Shown here: positions 15,057-15,712 of the stretch, in pieces | Layout: every line of letters starts with the position of its first letter | Position numbering within the stretch: position 1 is the stretch's first letter | Assembly (NCBI GenBank): GCA_948467695.1 | Contig: CAOKFJ010000010.1 | Location: forward strand, 1-15,712 | DNA: 15,712 nucleotides | Direction: 5' to 3' | Origin: an uncultured Allobaculum sp. | GTDB taxonomy: Bacteria > Bacillota_I > Bacilli_A > Erysipelotrichales > Erysipelotrichaceae | Translations under genes and position numbers: made by a program | The notes under the pieces: model-generated | What the model was told of the DNA's origin: nothing | What the model saw: the letters and a program-made list of their open reading frames with translations, nothing else | The model's database searches: none

Positions 15057-15712
15057 CTATTTTGCTACGTAACGAGTGTTTCGACCTCCGCCGACCTTTT
15101 CGAGAAGACCGGTTTCAATCATTTGATTCAAGATGTTCGAGCAAGTTGCTCGGCTTTTCTGAAGTATTTCTTCAGTTTCTCGACGAGAAATAGAACCATG
15201 GCTGTTTATAAATTCGAGGATTAACTCTGAATCAGACCGTGGAATTGTCACCGGACTCTGAAGAGTTTCTGAATCAGAATTTTTAAAATCTTTCGAAGGT
15301 GTATTTAACATAGTTGAGTTTGGAAAGTTTCGGTTAGGAAGCGTAATCTTGAAGACATTTTTTGATGTTTCGATCGTTGGAGCACAGTTTTCATTTTTGT
15401 ATTCTAACCGAATCTTATCTAATCCCGTTCCGTATGCTTCTATCAGACCCAATCGATAAAATACGTTAGCAAGAGAAGGATTGCGGCATACTGAGATGCC
15501 AAACTGCAAATCCGGATACTCAATTCCCGGTGCAAGACCGCCATACGAAATGATTTCCATCCGGTCGCTGTACAGGCGGATCATAGTACTTGTGAGTACG
15601 CTGTAGTCTCGATGGACGAGTGCATTAAGCAGAGCTTCGCGAATGGCAAGTTCAGGATAATCTCGTTTATCAAGTCGCATTAAACCTTCATAAGTTGATC
15701 CTAATCGATTGA
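15057..15712 (-). CDS. ATP-binding, AlbA_2/HATPase_c_4-type protein with C-terminal winged helix, cut by the window edge
   Basis: About 218 C-terminal residues are present. The frame stays open to the right edge, so an internal ATG at 15678-15680 is not the true start. The segment YPELAIREALLNALVHRDYS with the following R-x-Y-S-D-R-M-E-I-x-S-Y-G-G-L matches the HATPase_c_4 domain (PF13749) of COG2865-type proteins, whose missing N-terminus normally carries an AlbA_2 (Schlafen-like) domain. After a Ser/Thr/Asn-rich linker, the last ~60 residues (SDSELILEFINSHGSISRRE to the KVGGGRNTRYV end) look like a winged helix-turn-helix. Such proteins are usually called transcriptional regulators or RNA/DNA-binding ATPases and are common in accessory regions. 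Codon use is visibly AT-richer than in copA and the pot genes, suggesting horizontal transfer. Function in this organism is not known. Confidence 0.8.
   Translation of the reverse strand, partial: NRLGSTYEGLMRLDKRDYPELAIREALLNALVHRDYSVLTSTMIRLYSDRMEIISYGGLAPGIEYPDLQFGISVCRNPSLANVFYRLGLIEAYGTGLDKIRLEYKNENCAPTIETSKNVFKITLPNRNFPNSTMLNTPSKDFKNSDSETLQSPVTIPRSDSELILEFINSHGSISRRETEEILQKSRATCSNILNQMIETGLLEKVGGGRNTRYVAK

Overview
The window looks like chromosome from a low-to-moderate-GC member of the Bacillota (Firmicutes). The evidence is the strong AGGAGG-type ribosome binding sites, a Gram-positive style signal peptide on a DUF5648 repeat protein, an XRE-cupin regulator directly upstream of potABCD, a stand-alone M56 peptidase and a DUF368 protein. 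An Erysipelotrichia-like host is my best guess; it is inference, not something I could test. There are no rRNA, tRNA, CRISPR or insertion-sequence features that I can support.

Layout from left to right. (1) The C-terminal part of a cation diffusion facilitator (+) enters from the left edge. Two back-to-back terminators separate it from a convergent secreted protein (-) carrying three C-terminal DUF5648 repeats. (2) A small isolated transcription unit (-) lies between two terminators and probably encodes a 54-residue Pro/Gln-rich peptide. Then comes a DUF368 membrane protein (-). (3) A divergent intergenic region with a consensus-like promoter and a 6-7-6 palindrome starts a tight polyamine operon (+): XRE-cupin regulator, potA, potB and a potC-potD fusion, with 4-base overlaps between the transporter genes. 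It ends at a hairpin terminator. (4) A convergent orphan M56 (BlaR1/MecR1-like) membrane metallopeptidase (-) follows. (5) About 800 bases without a convincing gene come next; they hold several hairpins, one ending in a run of seven T. (6) A very long copper P1B-ATPase (+, 1057 residues) follows. It has one N-terminal and two C-terminal heavy-metal-associated (HMA) domains. (7) A perfect 23-bp inverted-repeat terminator separates it from a visibly AT-richer AlbA_2/HATPase_c_4-type protein (-) that runs off the right edge.

How the genes work together. The pot operon should encode a complete polyamine importer: PotA ATPase, PotB permease, and a PotC permease whose substrate-binding domain is fused and tethered by a seventh membrane helix. 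The cupin regulator probably senses a polyamine or related ligand. The copper ATPase exports Cu(I), with its HMA domains supplying or sensing copper. The CDF transporter gives a second metal-efflux function.

Three observations deserve most attention. First, the last HMA domain of CopA begins at an in-frame ATG preceded by a near-perfect Shine-Dalgarno sequence, so a free 66-residue CopZ-like copper chaperone may be made from inside the copA gene. Second, PotA is about 175 residues too long because two tandem Ig-like units, recognisably duplicated from each other, are inserted within its C-terminal TOBE domain, although this ATPase should be cytoplasmic. Third, the small Pro/Gln-rich peptide gene has an internal 11-residue repeat and sits in its own terminator-bounded unit.
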